Part shown: in pieces, positions 27,301-39,300 of the stretch | How positions within the stretch are numbered: position 1 is the first letter of the stretch | Layout: each line of letters begins with the position of its first letter | Assembly: GCA_947568835.1 (NCBI GenBank) | Contig: OX387602.1 | Coordinates: 15,427,021-15,491,020, forward strand | Length of the DNA: 64,000 bases | DNA from: Protonemura montana | Taxonomy: Eukaryota; Arthropoda; Insecta; Plecoptera; Nemouridae | Reading direction: 5' to 3' | Notes under the pieces: generated by a model | Database searches by the model: none | The model's input: the letters and a program-made list of their open reading frames with translations, nothing else | Told to the model about the DNA's origin: nothing | Program-made: the position numbers and the translations under genes

Positions 27301-28927
27301 TATGCTGAGTATGACCATGACAACATTGCTACAAGTGAAAAACTGGCCCAGTTTTCAGGAATGTCAGCCAGGCAGTAAAAAATTCATATCCAATGTCCTC
27401 CCAGTCCTTGAATACGTGTCCTCACCTTGACTGCAGGGAAGCTGTTGCCAGTGCGGTCCTTAACAGCCCCACGGCTGCCCTCAGTCTGGTACCGTGCACG
27501 GTGCTGCTGCTCGGGCTGGCTAAGAATCTGCAGGAACGGTTTGGGGGCTTGTCGACTGAACGCTAGCTGCTGATTGGCCGCAGCAGTTGGGGCTCCACCT
27601 CTGCGCGGCACTGTTGCCACAGCAGGCCGCCGCGAGACCACACGAGCTACTGGTCCACGGACCAGAGGTACCCGAGTTGTCAGCGGCAGGAGCAACTGTG
27701 GAGGCAAGCTTGTTAGTGTGTGATAGCATTCGGATCGCAGCTCAAGAGGTAGAATATGAATCAGTATTGTTAGAGTTATTCAAAGCAAGTATGACCTGGC
27801 ATTAGAGCAAATAAAAATGTTTGAATGTGTTTGTAGTATGTATGTAACTGGAAAGGCAAGAAATTCTAAAAGATGCTGGCATATTACCTGTGTTTCAAAG
27901 TAATTATGGTATATATCACAGCATCCTGGCCCACAAAATGAAAATTTCACCTAGTCCTTTAAATGTTGAAAACTCTAAGAAACGAAATTAGTAAATATTA
28001 ATGTAATAAGACAAACCTCGGCATGGATTGGTTCGCGTTTGGCCTGTATGATCGTCTCTTCAAATGTGAAGTTGTCATTAGCATCATCAGACTCTAACTT
28101 TATCTCTATTTTCTTGCGTTTGACTGCTGTGCCTTGGTTCGCCCAGTGTAGCTCGTGATCTGAATATCGCAGTGCAGATCTGGCCACTTGCAGATCCGAG
28201 TGATGCTCGAAACCGAGGCCGGAATCATTGGAGCTGTCACACGGATCGACGGCAGGGATTTCCAGCATACCTAGAACAAACATAGCACAGGCCAATGTGA
28301 CTCAAGGTTGTTGCCATTTGGATCTAATCAAAGTGAAACAAATATTCAGTTCAATTGAACGCATTCCAGTGTGAAAGGCAGCTGCACAATTTAATGCACT
28401 CAAGTTATTCTAGATTATGGTCATTGGTGTCTACTTGACTGCCAGGACTGATTCTACATACATTTTGATTTAGCACTCATGACTAGTTAAGCAAAAATAT
28501 TATATTTAGTAGATGCATTAAGCCTCAAGCAACAACGCAATCTAAGGAGACGCAACTGAAGAAAATATGATACGGGCCAATTTTCTAAATACCCTGTTTG
28601 GATAAGTGGTTGGAACTTGGTAGAATAAGAATTTTTAAAAATAGAGACAAGATTTTATGTATTTTATGTCTACATTTGACGCTGCTAATAAAAACTACCA
28701 AAGGTCCAGATAGCATATTCAGTCTGAAGAGCCTGGTGGAAATTTCAGTCTAAGGGCACTCCAATTGTTTTAACAGGCTGCTTTCAGCCTAGACATGTTC
28801 AAAGTTTCCTCGAATATAACTCACCGTGGCCGGTAATTCGCTTGCCAGACGCTGGCCGCTTGCTTCCAGCGCGCTGGACCATCTTGCGCTGGCTTCGAGG
28901 CGACGACACTGTGCTTGTTAGTTTCAT
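15302..28927 (-). CDS. NFAT5: NFAT5/TonEBP-like Rel-homology transcription factor
   Basis: Nuclear Rel-family transcription factor; its relatives control osmotic-stress and immune genes. Exons: 28825-28935 (ATG 28927), 28017-28270, 27426-27695, 27024-27214, 26378-26559, 25782-25966, 25011-25146, 20486-20629, 18368-18427, 18193-18288, 17896-18099, 15945-17780 and a last exon whose stop is at 15302-15304. Phases agree throughout, giving 1221 aa. The DNA-binding Rel domain (about residues 173-334) has the recognition loop [11 protein letters not shown] (185-195), then [21 protein letters not shown] and CVGILKERN. The dimerisation IPT domain (about 335-440) has [13 protein letters not shown]. The sequence [12 protein letters not shown] upstream of the Rel domain looks like a nuclear signal with a SUMO site. 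The 612-residue C-terminal exon is Ser/Thr/Met-rich, typical of a transactivation region, and ends near [12 protein letters not shown]. Exon 20486-20629 is the least certain. Reading through the last donor would give a 1225-aa end instead. Confidence 0.85.
19199..19212. repeat. short (AT)n microsatellite
   Basis: Alternating AT run within T-rich sequence in an intron of the NFAT5-like gene. Confidence 0.8.
23817..24010. repeat. GC-rich intronic island bounded by 12-bp direct repeats
   Basis: AACGCACCGCTT occurs at 23817-23828 and again at 23999-24010, flanking about 170 bases that are much more GC-rich than the surrounding intron. This could be an inserted element with its target-site duplication, or an internal regulatory island. 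No exon compatible with the NFAT5 frame was recognised in it. Confidence 0.45.
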
Positions 28928-28935
28928 GGCATTGG
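28924..28935 (-). promoter_or_regulatory. two-codon upstream ORF overlapping the NFAT5 start codon
   Basis: At the 5' end of the first coding exon the minus strand reads ATG-CCA-TGA (28932 to 28924), and its stop overlaps the presumed NFAT5 start ATG (28927-28925). If this ATG is used, ribosomes would have to terminate and re-initiate at an ATGA overlap. It matters only if the acceptor at 28936 is used as inferred. Confidence 0.4.
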
Positions 28936-29169
28936 CTGCAACAGGCAAGGTGAAGCATACTGTTAACAAAATTAACCAAGTTACTTGGTGCTGATTATTT
29001 GATTGGGTGAATTGAGTGTCTTTTACATCCAAACTGCTACTTAATTAAGACACATTGTATGAGTTTTCAGAATTTTAGAGTAGTCTCTTCAGAGGTAAAA
29101 AGACTGGAGAAAGGAATGGGTCAAAGAGTATGACAATAATAGCAAGACATGTTTTCAGATTAATAGTAT

Positions 29170-29190
29170 ATAATAATAATAATAATAATT
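29170..29190. repeat. (ATA/AAT)n microsatellite
   Basis: About seven trinucleotide copies of the AAT type in the non-coding region upstream of the first coding exon of the NFAT5-like gene. Confidence 0.9.
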
Positions 29191-30115
29191 TTTATTCCAA
29201 GTTGATTACAGTTGTAATGTTAGAATGTCATTTATCATTAATGTGATAATACCTAGTAAGGTACCTACCTAGTAAGGGGTATGATATAATCAAATATGAT
29301 CTCCTAAGTTTGCATAGCTGCTATGGAACTAGAAATATGGATGGTTAATGGGCCAAAATAATTGTTGGAGCACCAAATCATTGGTTATCATATTGATCAC
29401 CAAAACGGAGGCACATGATACTGCACACAAAAATCTAATTAATGTGGATGACTAAAAACATAGGATTCTTCGGTTGGGTCATCTGTTTAGCCCATCTCAT
29501 TTGCATGCATGTGTAAATAACAGATCACATGAAAATAATTGATGCAATTAGAAAATGTAATGCTGACAACAGTAATAAAATTCAAATTATAACAATTATT
29601 CAAGTGATAAGCAGAAATCGACCAATGCTTAGTGATGATTTACATTCTGAAAACTGAAGTAATTCTACCACACTATGAATGTCTTCAATGATCAAACCTT
29701 TTAATGTCAGGATTAAATATTAATGGAATTAAAATAAATTGAAAATCAGATTTGTTTATCAGGATTCTCACAAAAAAAGAATCGAAATCCCCGCATTTAA
29801 ATCAATTACTAATTAAGGTATTATTTAAATCAGGAGTCAGGACCAAACTTGGTAGCTCAAACCCCGAGTCTAGGAAGTTGACTTATTATTAAATTTCACA
29901 AAAAAAATATATATTAGACATCTCGAGTTAAAGAAAAAAAATCTATGTTCTAGATTTGAAAGAAAACGAATAGCGTCGACCATTTAGGAAACATTCAAAA
30001 CAGCCTTACTTTGCAAAAACACGTTATAGGTTGACTTCGGTAACACTCGGTGCCGACTGTAGACTAGCAAATAAGACGATCGAAACCGGTACCGGTAGGA
30101 CCAACGGCTACTCAC

Positions 30116-30200
30116 TGACTGACTGACTAGACAGAGTCAACTTCAAGAAGAAGCTACTAGAAGCGCTGTTATTGTGAGGACTAGTTTCCCAGGTTCAGAG
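30116..30200 (-). other. candidate 5' untranslated exon of the NFAT5-like gene (a)
   Basis: On the minus strand a consensus donor TCA|GTGAGT lies at 30116/30115, at the end of a stretch with a CTGACTGACTGA microsatellite (about 30115-30128). It could splice to the acceptor at 28936. The 5' limit is a guess, and there is no transcript evidence. Confidence 0.3.
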
Positions 30201-30807
30201 CCGACAGAAAACACGATAACACTTATTTCTGCTGGCTACAGACTTATGTCACTAATTAAACAATCTGCAGATTAGCTCTATAGAATGTAAATGTTAAAAT
30301 TTCACTCCCTAGTCACACGTGGATTAAATGCTAGTTGTGCCGAAGGAGTCTTAGTAAAAGGACTTAGGTTCTGATGAGTATCTCTGCCTAGGTCGGCGCT
30401 TCTTTACGGTGTTACCAGAGAATGAGACACCGGCAGATTCTTGGAGGAATCTTCTGCAACCAGTTTTGTAAAATCATTAATTTTATTTTGCGTAACAATC
30501 CAGTTACTCGATTGCCTGAACCGCAATTGAGCTTTCTTGCACGAATAAAAAAGTACAATTAGCCATTGATTTCTGCATGAGACTCGATCGATGTTTTATT
30601 TCGGTTATCGAAAGCACCGACGCTTCTGGATTTAAGGAACCAACTATCTGTCAGCAAACGGCATTGACAACAATATGGTATTAGGGTGGCTGTAGGTGAT
30701 ATCTGTTATTTGTTTTGTTATCAGAGAAATTATTAGAGATCAGTTCGGCCTCGCCATGTACCACGCTGTCAGCGCGTGAGAGTGCGTGCGAGTGCGTGCG
30801 CACTTAC

Positions 30808-30870
30808 CTCGCGGGGGTTGTGAGTTGGGTTGATGCGATTATTCAGACTTGCCAATGAAAACATAGGTGA
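30808..30870 (-). other. candidate 5' untranslated exon of the NFAT5-like gene (b)
   Basis: A near-perfect donor GAG|GTAAGTG at 30808/30807 on the minus strand follows a GC-richer stretch, with CpG-rich sequence (GTGCGTGCGAGTGCGTGCG on the plus strand) on its other side. This is typical of a first exon. Joined to 28935, its in-frame reading would hit a stop, so the exon would be non-coding. The 5' boundary is not determined. Confidence 0.4.
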
Positions 30871-33800
30871 AACGGATGATCGGTAAACATCCTATCCAGC
30901 TAATGATGTTATTAGCTGTCAGTGTAGCGTGCAAGGTTCAGTCAGACTGTAATGACGTGCCAGTAATCAGACGGCGACGACGAACGTTAAATGACTTGAT
31001 ATCGGGAGGTTATTGATTGAAGAGAAAGAGGGACACCTAAATATTAATTGACGTGATAGAGATGGAGAATTTGCTGAGATAAAGACGACACGAACCATGC
31101 GTGTAGCGTGATACTGTGACTTGAATTACACGATTGCCTGTTGTGAACCACGAATTATAATCCCTTGTGATGCGTATTGTTAGAGATAACGATTATTCGC
31201 TAGGTGATAATGAAGACGTCTTGTTCAGGTGCTTGGCTGTTTTCAAAACAAAATCAAAATGTCGAAGCAGTCAGACAAGCAGGCAAGACAAGGATGGGCA
31301 TGGCTGGCAAGACAAAGGTGTTAAAAGTGGACCTGTGCATCACAAACATATGAACATGCTCTAAACGTGTGCATGATATGAGCCCTTATTGTAACATTCT
31401 TTAACACCTTCCTTTAGCTTACCGAAGAATAATCGATCGATTCAATTTGAATAAGGTTCCTGTAGCACTGCTTATCTTCAAATCATTCTCCTACTTAGTT
31501 TGTGTTGACCAAAAAGCTTTTTCGTAGCTCATAAATTAAATTAAGAAATGATTGTCGGGATGCTTTTGTAATTCGAATGTGTGAAGGCTGTTTACCCGCA
31601 ATTAGACAGTTGTTTACGACAGCTGAACTCTGCTTGCTGCTCGCAGTATGGTGACAACAGCACGTTGCCTTGTGAAGCAATGCTATGGAATGGAATTGGA
31701 TATGGATTGGGCCGCTCTAGCTAAAGTCACAACAAAACCATGCCAAGCGGTGCCTGTTGGTGGGAAGCTTTATATCTACACGAAAGATCAATTGATTTCA
31801 CGCTGTAAATAAAATATTGTCTTAGTCACCCTCTTTTGCCATTCGCATAGAATATGTAAAAAACTGAAATCACGATTACTCAGTCCCCATTACTTATCCT
31901 TATCAGTAACAGTCACTATTAATTGCTTGTTGTTATTTTGGCTGGTTTATAATTACGAACGTTTCGCGTCGCCAAAACAAATTGTGTTTTTCAAGGCGAA
32001 GGTTTAGAACTCGCATTCAAAATTGTTGGAAAATAAAAATGAGCTGGCCGCCACTGTTTTTCCGTACTGTTTTACATTACGCAAAGCATACTACACAATC
32101 CACACCTCATTGTGAGAAAATTATAACAATACGTCATTGTAAATGGCAAATGTGTGGTTTGAATTGTCGAGGAAAAGATGGAGCAGAAAATAGAAACATA
32201 ACTCGAATCAAGGTGGTTTAGTCGGATAATTGTAAATCAGCCAAGCGTGGTGACTACTCGGTGATTAGCGGTGATTTAGTACGAACATTTCCCAAGTTGT
32301 CCAGAAAATGCAAGTAATTATGACTTCCGATCTAGTGAATTCTTGGAACTGCAGTCACAATCGATGTACTAGTGTGCACCGAGGGAAACCCCATGACCAT
32401 GCCAATTTAATCAAAGTACTTGAGCTGTCTCTGAAAGTTATGATAGCGCCTGAGCATACAATTCAAATTGACCGTGCGAGCAAACTTTGTACGTCGAAGT
32501 AAGAAGCGGTGTAGACTAGAGTTCTTACGGCGCCGCTCCGTCCGTAACACGCGACGCACGTCCCAACTGACGGACGTCCATGCGATCAGACCGGTGATAC
32601 CGATCGATGTACAAACGGTATCTTACCAGGGCATGAGGGTGGTAGGGAGTTACAACATAACGTGTGTTTGGGGGCGAATCCCGTCAAAGGATCCACCCTT
32701 TCAAGAAAAACTTAAAAGAGCGTGTCGTTATACACAACCTTCAGGTGGGACAGTTCGATGGACCTGTTAAACTGGCTGTCATGATCGCTACCGAGTGGTA
32801 GCCGATTTCAAGTCAAAATTGGCCTAAATATTTGTAGTTATTCGCAGGAAAGTGCATCATAACGTTCGAGAAAGAATTTCAACGTCAGATTTCAAAGAAA
32901 ACGACAAGAAATTTCTTATAGATTGGACAGTATAACGAATTTATTGGGATTTTAAACGGGGAGCAGAGCTAGGGACACCTACCGGCGCAGTAGATAACCA
33001 AAATGGCGCAGGTCAACAAGCTTTCGCATTACGCAACTCTCCAACTACAGCTTCCATATGGGTACCCGGACATTACGTGATTTTTCCCCTTTTTTTTTCG
33101 TTATTTTTTTTTTTAATACTCATTATTATTTGATACTAATTCACGAATTTGATCACGGAGTGAACAAGTCAAGTTACGAAAACACAGATCAGACTTCAAT
33201 ACCATAAAATAATTATTTGATTTAGTTATCCGTGGTTTCACCTTTTTACACATTTGAAGATAGGTTGTGGTACACATCTTGTTTTTAACCACTATCAGGG
33301 CAATACACATATATTTCGATAACTTCCTGCAGGATGTTCTTTCTATCAGACTAAATTCCTGTTTTCCCGCGATAAAAATAGTTGTTGTTCAAAAACGTTA
33401 CCAAGGAACCAAAATATAACTCGTATCTTATATCTGCTACTTCCTTTGCGGTTAAAATCTAATAACCGATGCGTCGATTTTTCCCACAAGATTTCAGAAA
33501 TTGTGTGTATTTCGGTTTGTGGTTAATTCCCGCATCCACAACGGAAACAACACTCGCCAGCAATCGGGCAGTATGCTCATCAGATCGTATTTCACGGCTA
33601 TCTATCTACACACCTTATCAAGTCAGTATCCTTGGCAGCGAAATCACGCAAATCAGCACACACACACATGCGTGATGGAAAAACATGCTAGAAATCTATG
33701 GGCTAGGGATGTAATATCTTCCGTCTTTAGGTTGTCCTGTACCCCGTGAACCAATTCGAATCGTTGCCTCTGGCAGAAGCACTCCCCTCCCTCTTCCTCT

Positions 33801-35249
33801 CTTCACTCCTTTCAGCGGCCAAACAAGCAGATAGAATATAAATGTCGATGAACTTTAGCCGTAGACACATGTCCCGCTCTGCATAGATGAATTGACAAAC
33901 AACGAAGGAGGTCACAGATGGTAATAGGATAACAGTGACAATCGATTTGGGCGATGTGTCAGACCATGCGAGTGCGTGCACGCGCATTTATCGATCTGAT
34001 GTCGTTCCTACTTCCGAACGATGCTAATTCGGAGATTCGTCTCGCACTCGATTGATGTAACAAAATCAACTTCCGGACAGCAATGCCAAGGGAATTTCAA
34101 ATGTGGGCGCAGATATTAGTCTACAAAGTCAAGTTCTTGGAAATTCAGTTTTTTAAAGTCGAAGGTCATGTAAACCGGTTTGACCTTCTGGATGATCGCT
34201 AGCTTCGAGGCCTGCCTAGTATTAGATGACGAAGTGTCAATTTTTAATACCTGTTGCTTTCTTCTGGGTTCAGTTCAGTGTATCATCTTTACATTAAAAC
34301 AGTTACCACACCCTTAATTCGCCCTATTGGTGTTGTTGATGACAGGCACTCACAGGGTGACATGCATTTGTCATACTGACCTTAATTAACGTACCACCTG
34401 GATGTCCAAATAGAATACCTAACATTTCATCTTTAAGCATGCAGCTATCACATTATAAACGCAAATTATCACTTCTAGGAGATTATTCTGATATTAATGC
34501 CGTTTACTCTACGCTGTGACGACTGCGCAGCAGTCTCTCTTATTAATAAAACATCAAAACTTTGTTATATATAAGATGCAAAATAGAACATCATAAACGG
34601 AAAGCTAAATAATGAGTTTCGCTTCATTGACTGCCGGCACAGATTTTAACGAGCGACCCTTAGCTATAAATAGTTTAAATGGACTGGACTTCCAAACGTC
34701 ACTAAAGTGCAAAGGTAGTCTATACGGCTGATGACACTCGGAGCAGACATTAAGATGCGCAAGTATCAATTTGATAGAATGATAGCGACGGCTGTACACA
34801 TATTATTAAGATTCCTCCAACAAATGAGCAATTATAAAGCAACGAAATCTGATCCACTGTGTGAACTTGGTGACCGAGGCGCCATATTGCATCCTGAAAT
34901 TTACAAGGCTACTCACCGGTGCTGCGATACTGTTTATTTCCAGTTGTTCTGCTCTTCTTCTCCGTTTCCGGCGTTTGACAACCCTTCAGCAACATTTTCA
35001 ATCGTTTATTAAACTATAGGTTACAACAATGATGCGAAAACAGAGTCTCAACGAGAACAAATTGAATTAACTGTAGAGCGCAACACTATGACCAGACATC
35101 GACTGTCAGCCATTATCCTGCTCGCCTCCCCTTCTATGCTCACAGATTCCACTTCTCCTACTTCTCCCCTCCAAGTTTACACACCGCTCGGTTCAAAAAT
35201 AGGGAAGGGAAAATAAAACCACACACAAGTTTTGTTATTAAAGAACATG
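30871..35249. other. intergenic region between NFAT5-like and stathmin genes
   Basis: No coding sequence recognised. A GC-richer patch at 32500-32620 has an open plus-strand frame but no similarity I know. Short CA repeats occur near 33655-33668. The right end adjoins the stathmin poly(A) site. Confidence 0.4.
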
Positions 35250-35255
35250 TTTATT
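35250..35255 (-). terminator. poly(A) signal of the stathmin gene
   Basis: AATAAA on the minus strand, about 1.1 kb downstream of the stathmin stop codon and followed by GT-rich sequence (ACTTGTGTGTGG about 35215-35226). The interval 35256-36346 would then be a long, AT-rich 3' untranslated region. Confidence 0.55.
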
Positions 35256-36346
35256 TTGAAGTTAAACTAAGAACACTACACATACCTCGGTCCGGCTGTA
35301 AAATTACACTTCTATTAGTAACGTTTAAGCACAATAATTAAAAAAAAAAGGTAAATTACAATCTGAACCAATCATTTTAGAAGGCAAAGGTACAAAACAT
35401 TTGCAAAAATAGTACCCTCTCTGAATATTTCACACAAACATTTGTAGCAGTTCTATCTTTTCTGACCACAATGTAAGAATGAAACATTCGATGCTACCGA
35501 ATTATTTCAAGGCAACTCTAAAATGGCATCGATGTTGAAATGTTAGTGTTAAAAAGTGAAGTGCAAGAAGAGAGTTTGTACCTCGGCTAGCTAAACTATG
35601 CAATAATGGCACTTAAACTATGGTCGGGCACTGTGCACTGTGCTTACACCATACAAAATGATTCTGTAAATACTTTGTATGCCAACTATCTAACTTGAGC
35701 GAGAATAAGGAGTGTGGTGATTAGATTTGGTTTTTAACGTAGACCGTAGTTGAAACCCATCACAGTTAAGCTAGCTTGAACAACCTCAGCACAAAGCACA
35801 TTTTGTCTTCAGTACAAAACAACAGCCCTCCGTTTAAACCTTATACACATTAGCAAATGGCCCCGAATAAATAGCAAGGCGGTGACATTATCAAACAACT
35901 GCTTTAACAATAAAAGCATCAATTATCAATAGTATGAATAGTAATTATTAAATGTAATAGTCTTATGAAGCCCCTTAATTTTGTTTTTTGATATAACACG
36001 CCTGTCGGTTAGGTACTTAAAACACAAAGCCAATTGTATTGATAAATGAGAAGTTTCTTCCCAGTCACTAGTGACTACTGCTTTTAACTTCTGACTTGAG
36101 AGGACCTATTATTGTCAACAACATTACAAGCAAAGCAGGTAATCACAGCAATCGAGGAATGGACTTCACGTAGAATTGACTTCCGCGGCTGCAAAGGTAT
36201 TTCTATCCAAGGCAAGGTTGATTATAATACTGTTCCGAAAACATCGATTTACACATAACGATAAAATATGTAGTAGAATGTTTTTAAGTGCAGGGCGTGA
36301 TTTTACCGACGTATCGAAAGCTTTTTAATTGCCCGAGACGAGGAGT

Positions 36347-39300
36347 TTACCCGGAAGAAGCGGTTTGTTGGTCGGCTTGCTCTTCGCCCTCGGTGGCTGC
36401 AAGACGCTCTTTGTTCTGGCGCACAAGCTCGGCACGACGCTCCTGCAAGACACAAATATTACGTGAGAAGTTTGTATGGGCTGACTGGGACAACAAACAA
36501 GGAACAAAACCGGGAAAAAATTAGATTTAGTCACCACACGGATGGATGAATGAAATAACGTAAGCAAAATCAACGAATGCAACTCAGCTACGCTATGTAC
36601 TGACAAGATATTGACTTGTCAATATCCTTTATGATACGAATCAGATTTTAAGTCAATTTCATTGCCACAAAAGACGATTGAATATTGAGGTCACTTCAAA
36701 ATCATGATTTTTATGAGTTGATACATTGAAATGACATATAAAAAAGTTCTACTGAGCAATGGCTTCCACTTCGCTGCATTGCGCATTTAAAAAGTGTCCC
36801 AATTTGATTCAGAACACCACGTCAAATTGCATGATAATTGGTTCTACCACAAACTGCACCATGGATACAACTTCTCAGCATCAATTATTCCTAGAAAACA
36901 CAATAAAATACATGCCTACAAGCTAATAACTGTTGGCTGTAGACACAATATATTTATACAATATAATAATAAGAACTTCTATAGTAATCAAACTAAGAAA
37001 ATAATTACCTTAGATTCACCACCAAAAGACAATCCCAATAAAGAAATGCGATAGGATTCCATTAAATTCTACTACAATTTGCAAATATATCTGCTCTCTA
37101 CACTGAACACCAAACCACAAATTCTAAATACGGAATAAAAATCATGCAGTTAGTAACAAATCTACAAACAACATACGAGCTTGTGGATCTTCTCCAATTT
37201 CTTCTGGATCTCCTTTTCCCGGTTCTGATACGCAATCACCAGCTTCTGCTGCAATTCTTTGTTTGCCTTCTCCTCGTTCTGTTTTGTTAGCAACTCGTTT
37301 GCTTGTTGAACCAACGCCAACTTGTTCAGGTTCTACAGAAAACAATGCAGGCAAGCATGCACAAACAACAAACTACACAAAAAACAAACTGGGAAGCACC
37401 ACTCTACTTCAAATGTATAGCATACATTCTACAAATCAGATGCTGATCAAAGGGTTCGCTGTCATGGCTAATTAGGGCCGCTACATTTGGTTTGGATAAA
37501 AAACGCGAGAGTGCATTTGTCGAGGAACCTAGGGACTAAATATCCACAACTTTCTTGGAGGTATACAAGCATTTTAACTTCGGACTTTGTCTTAACTAAC
37601 GTATTAGCATCAGATCTTGTGCGTGCGCAGGTTTACATTAAGTATTTCTCAGGTTTTGACAACATATAGTGTTGACACTTCATTGACTCAGCAAAAGAAA
37701 AGAGTAAAGAAAATGTAGCAACCCTAGTGTCATCTGTACGTGACTAGCTAACTAGCTAGCATTCAAAGTTATAACATTGTAACTTCCAAGGATAATAGCT
37801 GGATAAGAAAAGTACGTTATGCCTACAGAACAGGACTACATTACATGACTACATAAAAAATTATTTCCAAAGGAAAAAGAATAAAACTTACTAAAGGAAA
37901 ATTCCAAAACTCAAGATGCTCAATGAAAACAAATAAATATCACATCATGCAAAAGAAATTACATATACAATTTTGATGGAGAAAATGAGAACGGAGTAAC
38001 TATGCAACTTGTCATTAACATAAATAGTAAGTTGCCTTAAATATTTTCATTGCAACTCCCCAAATTTTCAAGTGCATCCACATGTTGCATCTCCATCCAA
38101 CCTTCCAAATCAAAACGTACGTGCAGCCTCTCGGCTAACAATCCTTAACACAAACTACTAACGGCAGCGTCTGAACCAGCAACTGAGGGTGCTCTAGTAA
38201 CTCACGTGTTCTCGCAGCTTCTCTCTCTGCTCCTCCTCCATCTGTTCTCGGCGGGATTGCGCCGAAATTAGCTTCTTCTCGATCTGGGTCTCGAGTACAT
38301 TGACACGCTCCTTCATGCCGTCGCGGACACGGCTGACCTGCAGCTCCTGATCGCCGCATTCGGCCACACATGCACAACGGTGAGCAACGAAACGACACAA
38401 AGCAAGCAATGCACGATGCCAAGCCACACATTGGTGTACGCCTGCATGGAACACTTAAACAGTGAAATTGAAGGTGAATTTTAAACTGAGCGACTATATG
38501 CAAAAAACGACAAAACAAGTAGAAAATGACACAGTAAAATATCTTAATACTTTTTGAACTAATTGAAGGTGAAGGTTGAATTGCAGAGAGAGTCTAATTG
38601 ATCTCAGAGAATTGTAATGGATGTAATGGAGTGGAAAAACAGAGCAAATTCACAAAATTTGCTTTGAAAATTGGCTTTAAAATGAAAAAAAACTTAAGAC
38701 AAGCCCAGGAATGTCTTAAACTAAAAAAAAAATAAATAAATAACAAACTAATGAACTATCATGATTATGAAATGTACGTTTTATGAGTTCTACAGTGCAT
38801 GTCACAAACATAGGAGTTAAAAGCCTTCGGGGATCTTAAGAAAGTACTCACAGTCGACTCCAAAGTAACTTCAGACTATGCTGGTAAAATCTGACCAAGA
38901 ACCACACTTCACACTCACATGATCCTTGAGACGGTTCATCATCTTCTTCATATTTTCATCTCGCTTGGCAGCCGAAGTCTTCATCTTCTCCTCGACAGCT
39001 TGTCGCACCTCTTCGGTCTGCGAGTCAAGGTAAGCTCGAGTCTTCTCGACGCCCTCGAACTGACAACAAATAATCAGCATAAAGCTTAACAGAAAGTCAC
39101 CCTGCAATGTTACACACTCAAACGCGGCTTGAAACATACGTGGTCCTTCAGTTTGGCTTGCAGGTTGTTGATGTAAGCCTCTCGCTTCTCGATGTGTGTC
39201 TCCATCTTTTGCTCAAGCGCCTCACGAGTCTGCGAGATGAAGGCGTTGGCCTGATCGTCCTTCTTCTTAGATGCCTCTTCGATCTTGGACATCTTGGCTT

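Noticed and set aside
32468-32770. 100-codon plus-strand open frame in a GC-richer patch
   Set aside because: No similarity recognised and no promoter, splice or poly(A) context; random openness in GC-rich DNA explains it.
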